Source of the DNA: Patiria miniata
Lineage: Eukaryota > Echinodermata > Asteroidea > Valvatida > Asterinidae
Assembly (NCBI RefSeq): GCF_015706575.1
Contig: NW_024037050.1
Location: forward strand, 2,108,001 to 2,172,000
Length of the DNA stretch: 64,000 nucleotides
Direction of reading: 5' to 3'
In this document: in pieces, positions 1 to 10,715 of the stretch
How the letters are laid out: the number at the start of each line of letters is the position of its first letter
Numbering within the stretch: the stretch's first letter is position 1
Translations under genes and position numbers: made by a program
Notes under the pieces: model-generated
Databases searched by the model: none
The model's input: the letters and a program-made list of their open reading frames with translations, nothing else
What the model was told of the DNA's origin: nothing

Positions 1-276
1 ATTTTGGAAGGGAGGACTTTCAAAGGAAACCTTGCTCTATGTCGAGAAAAATGAAGATGCATTTTCACAGTTTTATCTACTGAGCTGAAAAACAGGCTAG
101 TTTTTGAATAACCTGCTTCAGATTTATAGTATTATTGTTTCATAAATCTTTAAAAATATAATTTTTGCAAATGGCATCCCTTACCTTGAAGACCAATAAA
201 GTAAATGGTCAGAAAATGTACAAAATCCAGGTGTAATTCTCTGCTCTCCTTGGGCGCCCATTTCTCCTCCCTCCAG

Positions 277-414
277 TTTTGCAAAGCAAGAGGGTAGATC
301 TGCTGACTTGGGTGACGGTCCCCAGGCACTGCCTGGACGCTTCTCCAAGTCCTCGGTAGAGAGGGAACTCGGTCTCAAGCAGCGCAAGGACCTGTTACTG
401 GAGCAGGCTAGGAG
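277..414 (+). CDS. AMFR: AMFR penultimate coding exon (VCP-interacting motif)
   Basis: Acceptor TCCTCCCTCCAG precedes the exon and donor GTATGG follows. It opens one base into a codon and ends two bases into the next. It encodes 45 whole residues ending LKQRKDLLLEQAR, the first half of the VCP-binding helix, and the following exon completes the helix. The opposite-strand 68-codon frame across this exon is a shadow. Confidence 0.85.
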
Positions 415-1795
415 GTATGGAAAGCCTAATGCTTCAGAATTTCAACTAGCATGTTTTTTTGCTTTCTATCCCTGAGATTGAGTAGTCTGAGTATCACCCG
501 TTCTCCACTGAACCCATCTCCGGTAGAACGTCTGATATATCTACGCATGCGTGACGTCATTTTATTCTGAAATCTGGACTAAGAGTTTGATTGGTCAATT
601 TCGAGGCCAGGTTTTTGTAATACAACAACCTGTACAAAAAATGCTACTTATTGTGGGCGTGATGTCTACGCACGCGGGGAGCTTGCATTACGCGTGTATA
701 GAAGGCGCCTGCTGATTGGTCAGTTTCTCGAGGTCATACGCAGTCTAGTTGCATAATTAATAGCCGAATCTGCTTACATCTCATAGACCATGGCCGGCTT
801 TGCCAGGGCCAGGGTCTATAGGACTCGTTCAATGACGGCCATCTCTGTAGGAGAACTGCAACTGCGTTTATTTTACGCAATCAAGCATGCAATGCGCAGT
901 GTTGAAAATGTCCAAACACGCGCGCTTGTTGCTCGAAATGTGTTCGAAATACGACGCAGCTGATGCGCGTGACGCTCAAAATGCCGATGCACGTGGATGG
1001 TCTGTAGGAAATGACATCATTTGATCGAGACCTATTTCATAGACTATAGATTGAGGTGTATGGTATGCAACTAATGATAATGGGTGATTATATTGCGTGT
1101 GAATCAGTGAGATAAGTGCTATCACTTCTAGACTGGTTCGCCCCTTTCCACTCCCTAAACGTAGTTCTGTGGCAGGGATCAACCTACCTCACTCGTATTT
1201 TAAAGAATCCATAGTTCTCCCTTAGAGCCTATACTTCACTTTTTAACCACTTCACGACGGGATTATTTTGCCGAAAATTTCACTTTTCCAAAAAGGCAAA
1301 ATATTGCAGCCAACTTCTGGAATACAGCCAAAGGCCACAAATACTGATTTGCAAGAGTCATTTGAACAGTATTTGTACGATATTTCTTGCCGAAACCTCA
1401 TATTTTTCAACACTCCGGGGGGTGCCCACAGAGCGTGAATTGTAGAACAACAGGCCATGCACAGCGGCCCAGTTCAAGGTCAATACACGCGGTCCACCTC
1501 CACAGACTTCTCAAACTTTGTGTGTATGTACAAAAAAATGGGGGATTAGCGTGTTTAGACGTCACCCAGAGGCGAGTCGAGGCACGCTTGACGCTTTAAC
1601 CCATCAGCCGTGCCTGTGTATAAAAACAGCCAGATCGTGTTAACTGGTGAACATTTTGGCCAAGAGTATGTAGCAGTGTAAATATCTGTGAATTGATTTC
1701 ACCATAATGTAATTTTTTTCACAAAAGGTACTCTGAGGGGTCAGAACTAATGTCAGATAAGAAGATGTTACTATTTGTTTCTTTTACCTACCCCC

Positions 1796-1826
<31 letters not shown>

Positions 1827-2074
1827 ACAGGCGATTTCAAAGGCGTCAGGCACATTCCCCGAATGCCGCTGCTACAACCACATCCACCGCTAGTGCTTCC
1901 ACGGCAACAGCCAGCCAATCGCCATCAGGGTCAGACATCACGTGGCCCCCATCGGCCAATCAGAATCCTTCGTCTAGGGATGGAGCAGCGCCCTCTGGTG
2001 GTGAGGATGAGAGAACCAGACGGAGAGCTGCAGCCTACGGGGCAGCGATACGAAGAATGACACAGCAACAGTGA
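277..2074 (+). CDS. AMFR: AMFR (gp78) E3 ubiquitin ligase, C-terminal part (two exons, gene enters from left)
   Basis: These are the last two coding exons of an ER-membrane RING ubiquitin ligase that works with the AAA ATPase VCP/p97 in ER-associated degradation. Exon 277-414 follows a pyrimidine-rich acceptor and ends at a GTATGG donor. Exon 1831-2074 follows a CA-repeat AG and ends in TGA. Splice phase matches (AG + G). The joined 126 residues contain RKDLLLEQARRRFQRR, which matches the VCP-interacting motif of human AMFR (RKDELLQQARKRF). The protein ends in an Arg/Ala/Gln-rich tail (RTRRRAAAYGAAIRRMTQQQ) comparable to the human RRRMLAAAAERRLQKQQ end. Between motif and tail is a Ser/Thr/Ala-rich linker. 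The transmembrane, RING and CUE parts lie left of the window. The 1.4-kb intron (415-1830) shows no further exon. The identification rests on the VIM motif and tail together. Confidence 0.85.
1791..1829 (+). repeat. (C)n(AC)n microsatellite forming the AMFR splice acceptor
   Basis: About 22 consecutive C are followed by a CA repeat that runs into the AG at 1829-1830. There is no separate pyrimidine tract between the repeat and the exon, so the microsatellite itself occupies the place of the polypyrimidine tract. Confidence 0.85.
1831..2074 (+). CDS. AMFR: AMFR terminal coding exon
   Basis: The exon starts directly after a (C)n(AC)n AG tract and completes the split Arg codon. It encodes RFQRRQ, a low-complexity Ala/Thr/Ser region of about 30 residues, then a charged and Gln-rich C terminus with TGA at 2072-2074. 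A longer open frame reaches back through the CA and C runs, but splice phase and the absence of any ATG in good context place the real boundary at 1831. Confidence 0.85.
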
Positions 2075-2238
2075 ACAGATAAGAATACAAATGTTTCTCC
2101 TATAAATTTAATATCCCTATATTATTCCAATTTGTATTTTGTTTGTTCTCAGTTTAATGGAATCTGAGGTTTTTTTAAAGCTAACTAGGGTATTAGCTGG
2201 CTTATATGCTATATGCTTTTGAAATAATGTGCATATAT

Positions 2239-2244
2239 AATAAA
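2239..2244 (+). terminator. AMFR polyadenylation signal (AATAAA)
   Basis: This is the first AATAAA downstream of the AMFR stop, 165 bases after it. A second lies at 2411-2416. Which one is used cannot be told from sequence. Confidence 0.45.
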
Positions 2245-2279
2245 TGTTTATGAGTGCAATGGTGAGAATAAGTTCTTGA

Positions 2280-2346
2280 GGTAACAGATGGAATGTTCCA
2301 TTCAACGAGGTAAAGCCGATTGGAATGGAACATTCCATCTGTTACC
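2280..2346. repeat. Perfect 24-bp inverted repeat (hairpin), AMFR 3' flank
   Basis: Arms 2280-2303 and 2323-2346 are exact reverse complements (GGTAACAGATGGAATGTTCC and onward) with a 19-base loop. It lies just after the first AMFR poly(A) signal. A second inverted pair follows at 2410-2432 and 2551-2576 (AATAAATCC...ATCTGATTGG), so this stretch is probably a small foldback element. Confidence 0.75.
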
Positions 2347-4079
2347 GAATGAAAGTATTCTTTCCTTTGCACGAATGTGAAACATTCATTATTGTTTTAT
2401 ACAACACCTCAATAAATCCTCGTCATCTGATTGGTAATAGTGTGACCAAGCAATGAAACTTCTATTTACCGTGGAATGGAACGTCTATTTTTGCAGTGTG
2501 GCTGCGCTGTGGGTTGGGACGAATAATTCAATGCCACGTGATCAACGACCCACCAATCAGATGATGGGGATTTATTCAGGCACTGTACAATGATTATCAG
2601 AAGTTAAGAAGTACTTCAAAAGTCTTTTTTTTTATGAATTAAATTAAATCCACTTTACCGCTGTAAGTTTGTAGAAGAAAGTAACTATGGTTTAAACAAG
2701 AGCACCACAATTATTAATTAATGCATTACCATGGTTACATCTAAAGTTTTGTGTAACACAACAGCTCAAGACATCGCGAAAATCATGTATAACATGTATA
2801 AACTGCTTGAACAGTCGCAGACAGTCAAAAATTCCACCCTCTTCCCCTGCCATGCCTTTTACACAGGCTAGTCACCAACAGTCAGATCATATTTCAAGCA
2901 AGCACTCTGACTAGTCAAATTCAGTCAACAGACAAAAGCAGGCAACTGGTTGGCACAGCTGGCTTATCAATCACCTACAGACAAAGCATAGCTGTATCAA
3001 GTTACATAAACAGTCACAGCCAGTCAATCCTGCTTTATGAAGGCTGGGAGCTCTTAACTGTTGAAAACAGTCACTTGATTGATTTTGACTACAAGGACAA
3101 CTCGGCACAGAATGTGTGTTTACGTAAGAGTGTTAATGTCCAAGAAATTTAACGCCTTATTCAGAAGACTGAACTCTATTATTTCAAGAGAATCCAGTTT
3201 GTGTTTAGAATAAGTGTGCAACGATGTACACCAAAAATGCACTTTTGTGAAATGTTCATTTGAAAACTGCAGTGTTTTTCAAAAAGCTTAGCCCTTTTTT
3301 TTCAATGCGGGAATAAATTCCACCTAAAAATGTTACACAGAAAAAAGTGGCATAATTGTAGAAATGAAATATAATTGAGGTTTCTTTGCATGTACTTGGT
3401 ATTATGCGTATTATTTCTTTGAAATCACGTTTCTTCAGGCAAATTTGAGTCAGACATTTGGAAACGAAGACTCAGTAAATGACTCAGTAGTTATTCCCAA
3501 CAGTACAATAAAAAAATCAGTTTTAAAAGTTGTCTTACTTAACATGTTACATTAGCTCTTATATATCTCTTAAAGGTGCTAAAACAAACCATTGTGCAAA
3601 GAATTCCCAAATCTATTGAAGTAAATTACCTCATTAGGGTCACACTTTTTATATACATTTTGTTGTGCCTTTTTGAGGAAAACAAACTTTTCCGGAAAAC
3701 CTAAATTCACTTTTTTTTTAAAGTCATATTTTTATAATCAAAATAATACTTTAGTCACTATAGCACGTGTGACCACCCTGCTAATTACTCTCTGTATGAA
3801 GCGCCTGAAACAGCCCGAGTACACTATGGTTTTATTCATTCTTTCAAGAATAAACACAATTTAATACAAAGTACTACAGGTGTTAACAGGTTGAGTCACC
3901 ACAGCTTGTGTAGAGTACGGCCATGAGTTATTTTCCCCAGATTACAAAAATCAACAAACTAGTAAAAATGACCATCGAAATCAGAATAATTATTTGCTTG
4001 TATCATTGTACAGTTACAAAATTCCATAACAATTATTATTGATAAGTGTCGATGCATTATCAGTTTTGCAATGAAAATA
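2347..4079. other. Intergenic, AT-rich; contains one dispersed repeat copy (2810-3110)
   Basis: No exon-like segment was recognised. Positions about 2810-3110 are a copy of the dispersed family that reappears at 41449-42166 and, interrupted, at 30740-32900. Its shared motifs include CTCTTCCCCTGCCATGCCTT and ACATAAACAGTCACAGCCAG. The rest shows nothing identifiable. Confidence 0.6.
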
Positions 4080-4520
4080 TTAACTCTTTCAGTGCCCGCG
4101 AAATTTGAAAAGTTTAACCCTAAAGTGCCCAACTTCAAGCATTTTTTTAATTGTTCAAAATTCTGTTAAAAAAAAGTAAATAAGTTTTACTCACCAAATT
4201 TGTTGTTGTTGCTCTCTGGTATATCCTTGATACATTGGAAAGTCAATAGTAGTCACGTACATAGTGCTACACCCTGTAACACTGTCCTGCACACAGGGGA
4301 ATTCCGCACTTTTTGCAGAAAATACGAGCGTCAGTGCTGCGCCCTCTCGCAAGAACTCGAATGAAACAAATAAATACAGGTCGTACCTGTATGAAAATGA
4401 TATTATTAGAAAGAGCCTTGTGATAACATGTTTACTTTACCTCGTACATGTACGAGGTTTGGCGATTTTAAGTACGAACATTACCTCGTACATTTACGAC
4501 TTTGGCACTGAAAGAGTTAA
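4080..4520. mobile_element. TTAA-flanked MITE, family TTAACTCTTTCAGTGCC
   Basis: Both ends carry TTAACTCTTTCAGTGCC as terminal inverted repeats, and the TTAA at each edge is the likely duplicated target. The interior has several copies of CTCGTACATGTACGAGG-type palindromes. No transposase is present. TTAA targeting is typical of piggyBac-type elements, so this is probably a non-autonomous relative. Confidence 0.7.
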
Positions 4521-4697
4521 GTGAGAAGCTGAGAACCATTTTCATCATGTTCACAATAGTGTAGAAATGATTCATGGTCTCACTTTATTTACTTATTCCA
4601 AAAGTATCGTCATTTGGAGTGTTCTTGGGGGTCACATATTTCTTTGGGTATAAAGCCGTAAAGTATAATATTTAAATGCAACTAACATTATGATATA

Positions 4698-5251
4698 TTA
4701 AAGGTAGAGTAAATCATTTGCAGCTATTCAATGTACACTGATGAAATTATTGCTGAAGAGCTTACTTGCTTTAATGATAGTAATGGCACTAAACTGCCTG
4801 TGAAATTATTTTTTTTCTGGCATGCTGTAATTTTGAAGCAGACAAAACATTAAAAGAAGGCAATTTCCAAAGATGCGTCATGTGACCCACTTTTGGAAAT
4901 TTCCTTCAGTAGTTGGTTTGTAATTCGATGAATCCGTGAATGGGTACGCGCAAGCGTTGACACGATGCACACGCGCACGGTTGCTATTGTTCGTCAGTTT
5001 AGTGCGTGACATTGCGAAGCTGCAATCGGCTGAATGAGAACGTGTCGCGGACGCTGATTTCAGGCGCATTTCAAAACAGACTCGGCATCTTCTGAATTGA
5101 AACCGAGATCCTAGAATATTTGTTCGGAATATATAGCATTCACAGAGCTACCACTTCATCAGGTTAGCTGTTAAGCGTCCGTTTTTAGATTTTGAGCACT
5201 TTTGTTGCTATAAACGAAAAAAAATGCACAAATGATCTACCGTACCTTTAA
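4698..5251. mobile_element. TTAA-flanked MITE, family TTAAAGGTA (copy 1)
   Basis: The ends read TTAAAGGTAGAGTAAATCAT and, inverted, TTAAAGGTACGGTAGATCAT. A diverged copy lies at 51555-52004 and shares the ends plus internal blocks such as GAGATCCTAGAAT and ACTTCATCAGGTTAG. No coding capacity. Confidence 0.7.
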
Positions 5252-5774
5252 ATATATTTGATGGGTTCCTGATTGTACATACATGTAGGTTGTTAAAATT
5301 AATGCAGTATTCATAACCAACTGGGGCCTTTAAAAAAAAATCGGTTGGACCTATCCACTATTGGAACCACAGAGGGCGCAGTGTGGCTTTCACATGAGAG
5401 TCAAGCGAGGGCGCAATAGCAGTACTGATTGTTATGTGGTTTAAAAAGGAAATGGACCTGCAGCGTGTATGATGACCACTTACCCATTGCAAATGCACAC
5501 AACTGAAAATGCGCAAACACAAATTTGTGTTGTCACAGCACGTGTCGGCCCTGCAAATTTGCAAAAGTTGAATGCATTTTCAACACTTTCGAATTTCACA
5601 GGGAATGTTTTCTGACATCAAGTTCACTTCGCATTCACAGTTACGAGAAGTATGATACTATGAAATGGCCTTAACGAACATGGCTTGAAAATTAGGAAAT
5701 GGAAGCGTTTAGCCATGTTAGCCGGAGCTATTGAGTAAACCACAGTTTGGAAAACACCAACCATGATAGTCTTT
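5252..5774. other. Intergenic stretch, nothing recognised
   Basis: No open frame has coding character, and no repeat family shared with the rest of the window was seen. Confidence 0.5.
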
Positions 5775-6148
5775 GGCCAAAAAAAAAAATTATCCGGTTT
5801 CTGGTATGCGCGCGCGTCGCCCCAGCCATGCGCGTCGGCAAAATGAAAAAGTTTTTTTTTCAATAAAAGATGATGTCTCAAAACCGCCAAACTCACTGGT
5901 TTGACTGGAATCCTGCTGCTGCACAATTTTAACGTGTTTTTAGATTGGGTTATGGTCGAGAATAAGCTTTATGTGGCCTCTCTGGACTCCCACATATTTG
6001 CACTAAGTTTAGTCGGGCACCATTTGCAGTCATCAGCACGCATTTGAAGCAAAAAAATCAGGTAAAGAAAAAAAAAAGCCGCGTCGCCGCACCACTTTTT
6101 GGGCAAGCTCCATACCAGAAACCGGAGACTTTTTTTTTTTGGCCTTAA
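5775..6148. mobile_element. MITE, family GGCCAAAAA...CCGGTTTCTGGTATG (copy 1)
   Basis: The terminal inverted repeats are GGCC, an A run, then CCGGTTTCTGGTATG. The right end is followed by TTAA. A second copy at 61159-61546 is about 90 percent alike by eye over the interior (for example GCACAATTTTAACGTGTTTT and GGGCACCATTTGCAGTCATC). The element has two GC-rich subterminal blocks (GCGCGCGCGTCGCC, GCCGCGTCGCCGCACC). No transposase. Confidence 0.75.
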
Positions 6149-6940
6149 GCCCCATTGGTGCTTAAAGTGGAAGCACATTAAACATACTCTCAAAGTTATG
6201 TATATTTACGCAGTGAAGTGGCAGAGGTTATTGTCAGTTACGGCAAATTTCCTCCACAAATTGTTTGATTTGACTTTGTCATTTTTCTTCCTAAGGAGAT
6301 GAAGAGTGTGAAAGATGTACATATTTTCTAATGTAACAGAGGACTTTAAAGTATGTGTATTATAAGAACTGAGAGTTTTCTCTCGTTTCTTTGAACTTTA
6401 CTTTCATCATTTCAGCCTGCATTTATCTTGAGGCTTTCTTTTTTGGGGGTTGGTTGTATTGCAATCTCTCCTTATTGCATATATATTTAAGCTCCTTTAT
6501 ATAATCATGACACAATTCATTGAAGAATATTAACAGTTGAGACTAATTTTAATAAAATTCCATTTTCAAAATCAAGTTGTTTTTCAATATATTGCTGGTT
6601 TGACTAGCATTTAGTAGCATTAATTCTTGAATTTATTCAGAGAGTACTTTTAAAGTATGTGTTCAAATTAGTACCTAGAAGCACAGTGTGATCAAGCTGG
6701 AAATATTTTGATCAGCCTCTAAAGGCACCCCTCTATCCCCTCCGCCCAGAAAGATATTTTGTAGTCACAGCCCAGCTTTCAAATTGTGATTTCTGTTAAG
6801 GAGAATACACGAGAAAGTGTGGATTTGTAATTTAAGAATTCACAAATTAAGAATCCACACTTGCGAGTGTACTCTTCGACTTAAACCATTGCTTCAAATG
6901 AAGTATTGGCATTAACAGTGAGTGGAGATGAAAAGACTTG
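6149..6940. other. Intergenic stretch with one small inverted repeat
   Basis: No gene is seen. A short foldback lies at about 6800-6880 (AGTGTGGATTTGTAATTT against AATTAAGAATCCACACTT). Related fragments, with AATCCACACTTT, recur at 7316-7425. Confidence 0.5.
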
Positions 6941-7135
6941 GGGAAAATGTTGCAACCTGACGCCACTTCCGCGATTGTGTACAAAGTCTATGGAGAGTCA
7001 AGACAATTTTTTCCTAACAAAATTGGAAATATTTCTCAGTCCCAGATTCATGTCTTATCATCATTTTTGCAATGAATGTCCTTCATTGGGATGATATATG
7101 AAGGAAAAAGTGGTGTCAGGTTGCAACATTTTTCC
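6941..7135. mobile_element. MITE, family AAATGTTGCAACCTGACGCC (copy 1)
   Basis: The outer ends are inverted copies of AAATGTTGCAACCTGACGCC about 190 bases apart. A diverged second copy is at 11002-11204 in the opposite orientation and shares the internal GTGTACAAAGTCTATGG block. No coding content. Confidence 0.6.
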
Positions 7136-7514
7136 TGGCTCCTTCCGTCGACATATGGATAGTTCAGACGATGATTTCTTTCTGACTCGAAGTAGGTTTT
7201 GCAGTGACTGCGGAGACTCTGACAGTGAAGATGCATTGGTAATTTTGTAAGGAAAGTTTTCACGCATACGGTCCTATTAATGCTCATTATGGAGAACAAT
7301 TGTCCGACGTGTTCAAAGTGTGGATTCATAATTCCAAATCCACACTTTACTAAAGATTCTTTGTTCCGAATCCATACTTTGTGACCAGCGTTACAGATTC
7401 GTAGTTCCGAATCCACACTTTAACAATAGTGTGACGCCATAGCAATGGTTTGAATGCTAATAGCAAACATGACACACTGTGTGCCCATGTTTCTGTTGCA
7501 TCCCAACTGAAGTA

Positions 7515-7880
7515 TAATACCAACTACAGTTTGGTTAGGCCCAATTATTGTTGGGATGGTCACAACCGCAGTTGGGACGGTCACAACAACTGGGCCCAAT
7601 TTCTTGGCTCTGCTGACAGTTAGCGAAAAATCCATGCTTGCTATAGCAGAAAAGTACAAGCGTATTTCTCGCGTTAGCGAGGAATTTTGGCTTTGAAGGA
7701 TTTTTTTGGCTTTGAAGGATATGTGCTTACAGGGTTAGCACAGAATTTTTTTGCTAGTACTGTTAGCACAAAAATAATGGTGAATGTAAATGCGAAATTC
7801 TGTGGTTAGCAGAGCCATAAAATTGGACCCAGTAAGGATTATCCCAACTATAGTTGGGGCCCATGGTATAGTTTGGGCCT
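7515..7880. mobile_element. Remnant of a CCCAACTATAGTTGGG-type element, interrupted by another MITE
   Basis: The outer ends are GGTTAGGCCCAA and TTGGGCCTAAC, with several CCCAACTATAGTTGGG-like palindromes. A second element is inserted at about 7593-7829. The palindromic motif relates it to the element at 59544-60472. Confidence 0.55.
7593..7829. mobile_element. MITE, family ATGGCTCTGCTNACNGTTAGCG (copy 1)
   Basis: The terminal inverted repeats start GGNCCAAT and continue into TGGCTCTGCTGACAGTTAGC on the left, and GGTTAGCAGAGCCA plus AATTGGACC on the right. Internal direct motifs GGGTTAGCACAGAAT and CTGTTAGCACA occur also in copy 2 at 39437-39646. Confidence 0.65.
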
Positions 7881-8480
7881 AACATTTCCTATTCGGAATA
7901 ACATGTTAACTTTGAGTTGCCATTATATATGGGTGAAAATCCCAGTACTTGTAGTTTGAATTTAGAATGAAGCAAATTTGTGGATTTGAGGATTTGAAAA
8001 AACCTATAAAAAAAAAAACGATGCTGAAATGAAAGAGAAGTTAAAAAGTACATGGAATTTTTTTTCCATTTCAAATTAAGAAGGCAGAAATATTGTACAT
8101 GTTTAATGTGTAAGTTCTGAGAGGTTTATGATAAATTTTGTATATTTTGTTGTTAATTTTGGGTTGTCATGCCTTTGATGCTGAAAGGAAGTGTATCGTA
8201 GATATGCGAGGTGATGAAGTACAGTGGATTACATGTACATGTATGGAATGGAATTTACTAATTGTGTACACAAATTTTATACAATGTAACTTGATATGAA
8301 ATAAATGAATCTCTACTGACTAAAATTTTGACTACTCATTCAAGTTACGTCTTACTATTCAGACTGATGGATTTCCCTATCTTAAGCACCTGCCAAGAAT
8401 TATGGTTGTGATTTATTTCACTTGAATTGTTTTAAAATGTGCTACCATCTTTTCCAGCTTTGCTATTTGGAGCTATTTTT
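7881..8480. other. Intergenic stretch, nothing recognised
   Basis: AT-rich, without splice-flanked open frames or shared repeats. The satellite array begins at its right edge. Confidence 0.5.
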
Positions 8481-8483
8481 GGA

Positions 8484-10450
8484 AAGCTGCCCATATTGGA
8501 ACATGCACCCATATTGGAATATTGCCTTAAATTGCCATTTGGAGCCATTTTAAAGTTCTGCCCATATTAGAATATGCACCCATATTGGAATATTGCCCTA
8601 TATTGCAATTTACAGCCCCTTTTGGAGTTCTACCCATATTGGAATATGCACCCATATTGGAATATTGCCCTATATTGCTATTTGGAGGTTCTTTTGGAGT
8701 TCTACCCATATTGGAATATGCACCCATATTGGAATATTGCCCAATTTTGCTATTTGGAGCTATTTTTGAAAACGGCCCATATTGGAAAATGCACCCATAT
8801 TCGAATATTGCCCTATATTGCAATTTGCAGCCATTTTTGGAGCTCTGCCCATATTGGAATATGCACCCATATTCGAATATTGCCCTATATTGCAATTTGC
8901 AGCCATTTTTGGAGCTCTGCCCATATTGGAATATGCACCCATATTCGAATATTGCCCTATATTGCAATTTGCAGCCATTTTTGGAGTTCTGCCCATATTG
9001 GAATATGCACCCATATTCGAATATTGCCCAATGTTGCAATTTGCAGCCACTTTTGGAGTTCTACCCATATTGGAATATGTACCCATATTGGAATATTGCC
9101 CTATATTGCAATTTGCAGCCATTTTTGGAGTTCTGCCCATATTGGAATATGCACCCATATTGGAACATTGCCCTATATTGCAATTTGCAGCCATTTTTGG
9201 AGTTCTGCCCATATTGGAATATGCACCCATATTCGAATATTGCCCAATGTTGCAATTTGCAGCCACTTTTGGAGTTTTACCCATATTGGAATATGTACCC
9301 ATATTAGAATATTGCCCTATATTGCAATTTGCATCCACTTTTGGAGTTCTACCCATATTGGAATATGCACCCATATTGGAATATGCCCTATATTGCAATT
9401 TGCAGCCATTTTTGGAGTTCTACCCATATTGGAATATGTACCCATATTGGAATATTGCCCTATAATATGCAATTTGCAGCCACTTTTGGAGTTCTACCCA
9501 TATTGGAATATGCACCCATATTGGAATATGCCCTATATTGCAATTTGCAGCCATTTTTGGAGTTCTGCCCATACTGGAATATGCACCCATATTCGAATAT
9601 TGCCCAATTGTCGCAATTTGAAGCCACTTTTGGAGTTCTACCCATATTGGAATATGTACCCATATTGGAATATTGCCCTATATTGCAATTTGCAGCCACT
9701 TTTGGAGTTCTACCCATATTGGAATATGCACCCATATTGGAACATTGCCCTATATTGCAATTTGCAGCCATTTTTGGAGTTCTGCCCATATTGGAATATG
9801 CACCCATATTCGAATATTGCCCAATGTTGCAATTTGCAGCCACTTTTGGAGTTTTACCCATATTGGAATATGTACCCATATTAGAATATTGCCCTATATT
9901 GCAATTTGCATCCACTTTTGGAGTTCTACCCATATTGGAATATGCACCCATATTGGAATATGCCCTATATTGCAATTTGCAGCCATTTTTGGAGTTCTGC
10001 CCATACTGGAATATGCACCCATATTCGAATATTGCCCAATTGTCGCAATTTGAAGCCACTTTTGGAGTTCTGCCCATATTGGAATATGCACCCATATTGG
10101 GATATTGCCCTGTATTGCTATTTGGAGCTACTTTCGGAGTTTGACCCACTTTAGAATATGCACCCATATTGGAATATTGCCCTTTATTGGTATTTGGAGC
10201 TACTTTCGGACTTCTGCCCATATTGGAATATGCAACCCATATTGGAATTTCGCCCCTATATTGCTACTTGGAGCTATTTTGTTATTTTCTGCCCATATTG
10301 GAATTTTGCCTTATATTGCTATTTGGAGCTATTTCGGAGTTCTGCCCATATCGGAATATGCACCCATATTGGAAAATGCATCCATATTGGAATATTGCCC
10401 TATATTGCAATTTGGAGCCACTTTCGACCCATATTTGAATATCCACCCAT
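8484..10450. repeat. 72-bp satellite array, about 27 units
   Basis: A tandem array with a 72-bp unit, itself built of four related 18-bp subunits (core CCCATATTGGAATATGCA; others CCCATATTCGAATATTG and CCCTATATTGCAATTTGCA, then GCCATTTTTGGAGTTCTG). Central units are nearly identical and units at both edges are diverged. Higher-order duplication is visible. A block beginning TGCCCAATGT at 9241 repeats at 9818 (577 bases, eight units), and one beginning TGCCCAATTG at 9601 repeats at 10033 (432 bases, six units). Because 72 is divisible by three and stops are rare, several frames on both strands stay open for 170-436 codons. These are not treated as genes. Confidence 0.95.
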
Positions 10451-10474
10451 ATCGAACTACTGAAATTAAACACC

Positions 10475-10715
10475 CAAATCTCATTTTCTAACTCGAGTTA
10501 TCATCCGAAAACCATTTACATTATGTACATTTAACTCACCACGGTGACTTTTGACCCTTTTACCCCAAAAACCAATCCCAACTTGCCTGTACCCAATCCC
10601 AAACGACATTTCCAACTCAAGTTATCATCTGGAAATTAAGTTGCCCGGACGGACCGACGCCTGCTCGGATGCCCGAAGGAATACCCCTCCAGCCTCTCGG
10701 CCGAGGGGTAAAAAC
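10475..10715. repeat. Possible dispersed-repeat remnant
   Basis: It contains GGTGACTTTTGACCC, a CCGGACGGACCGACG tract and a final hairpin TACCCCTC...GAGGGGTA. A related GGTGACCTTTGACCCC block is at about 55120-55240. The family was not identified. Confidence 0.35.

Noticed and set aside
1231-1617. Possible TTAA-type MITE in the AMFR intron (TTAACCACTTCACGACGGG)
   Set aside because: The proposed right end matches the left too weakly to call inverted repeats.
8527-10221. Long open frames (170-436 codons) on both strands with 24-residue repeats
   Set aside because: They follow directly from the stop-poor 72-bp satellite unit, occur in several overlapping frames on both strands, and have no domain or codon signature.
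8484-10450. Regular repeats resembling a CRISPR array
   Set aside because: There are no unique spacers. The whole unit repeats, and the context is a eukaryotic genome.
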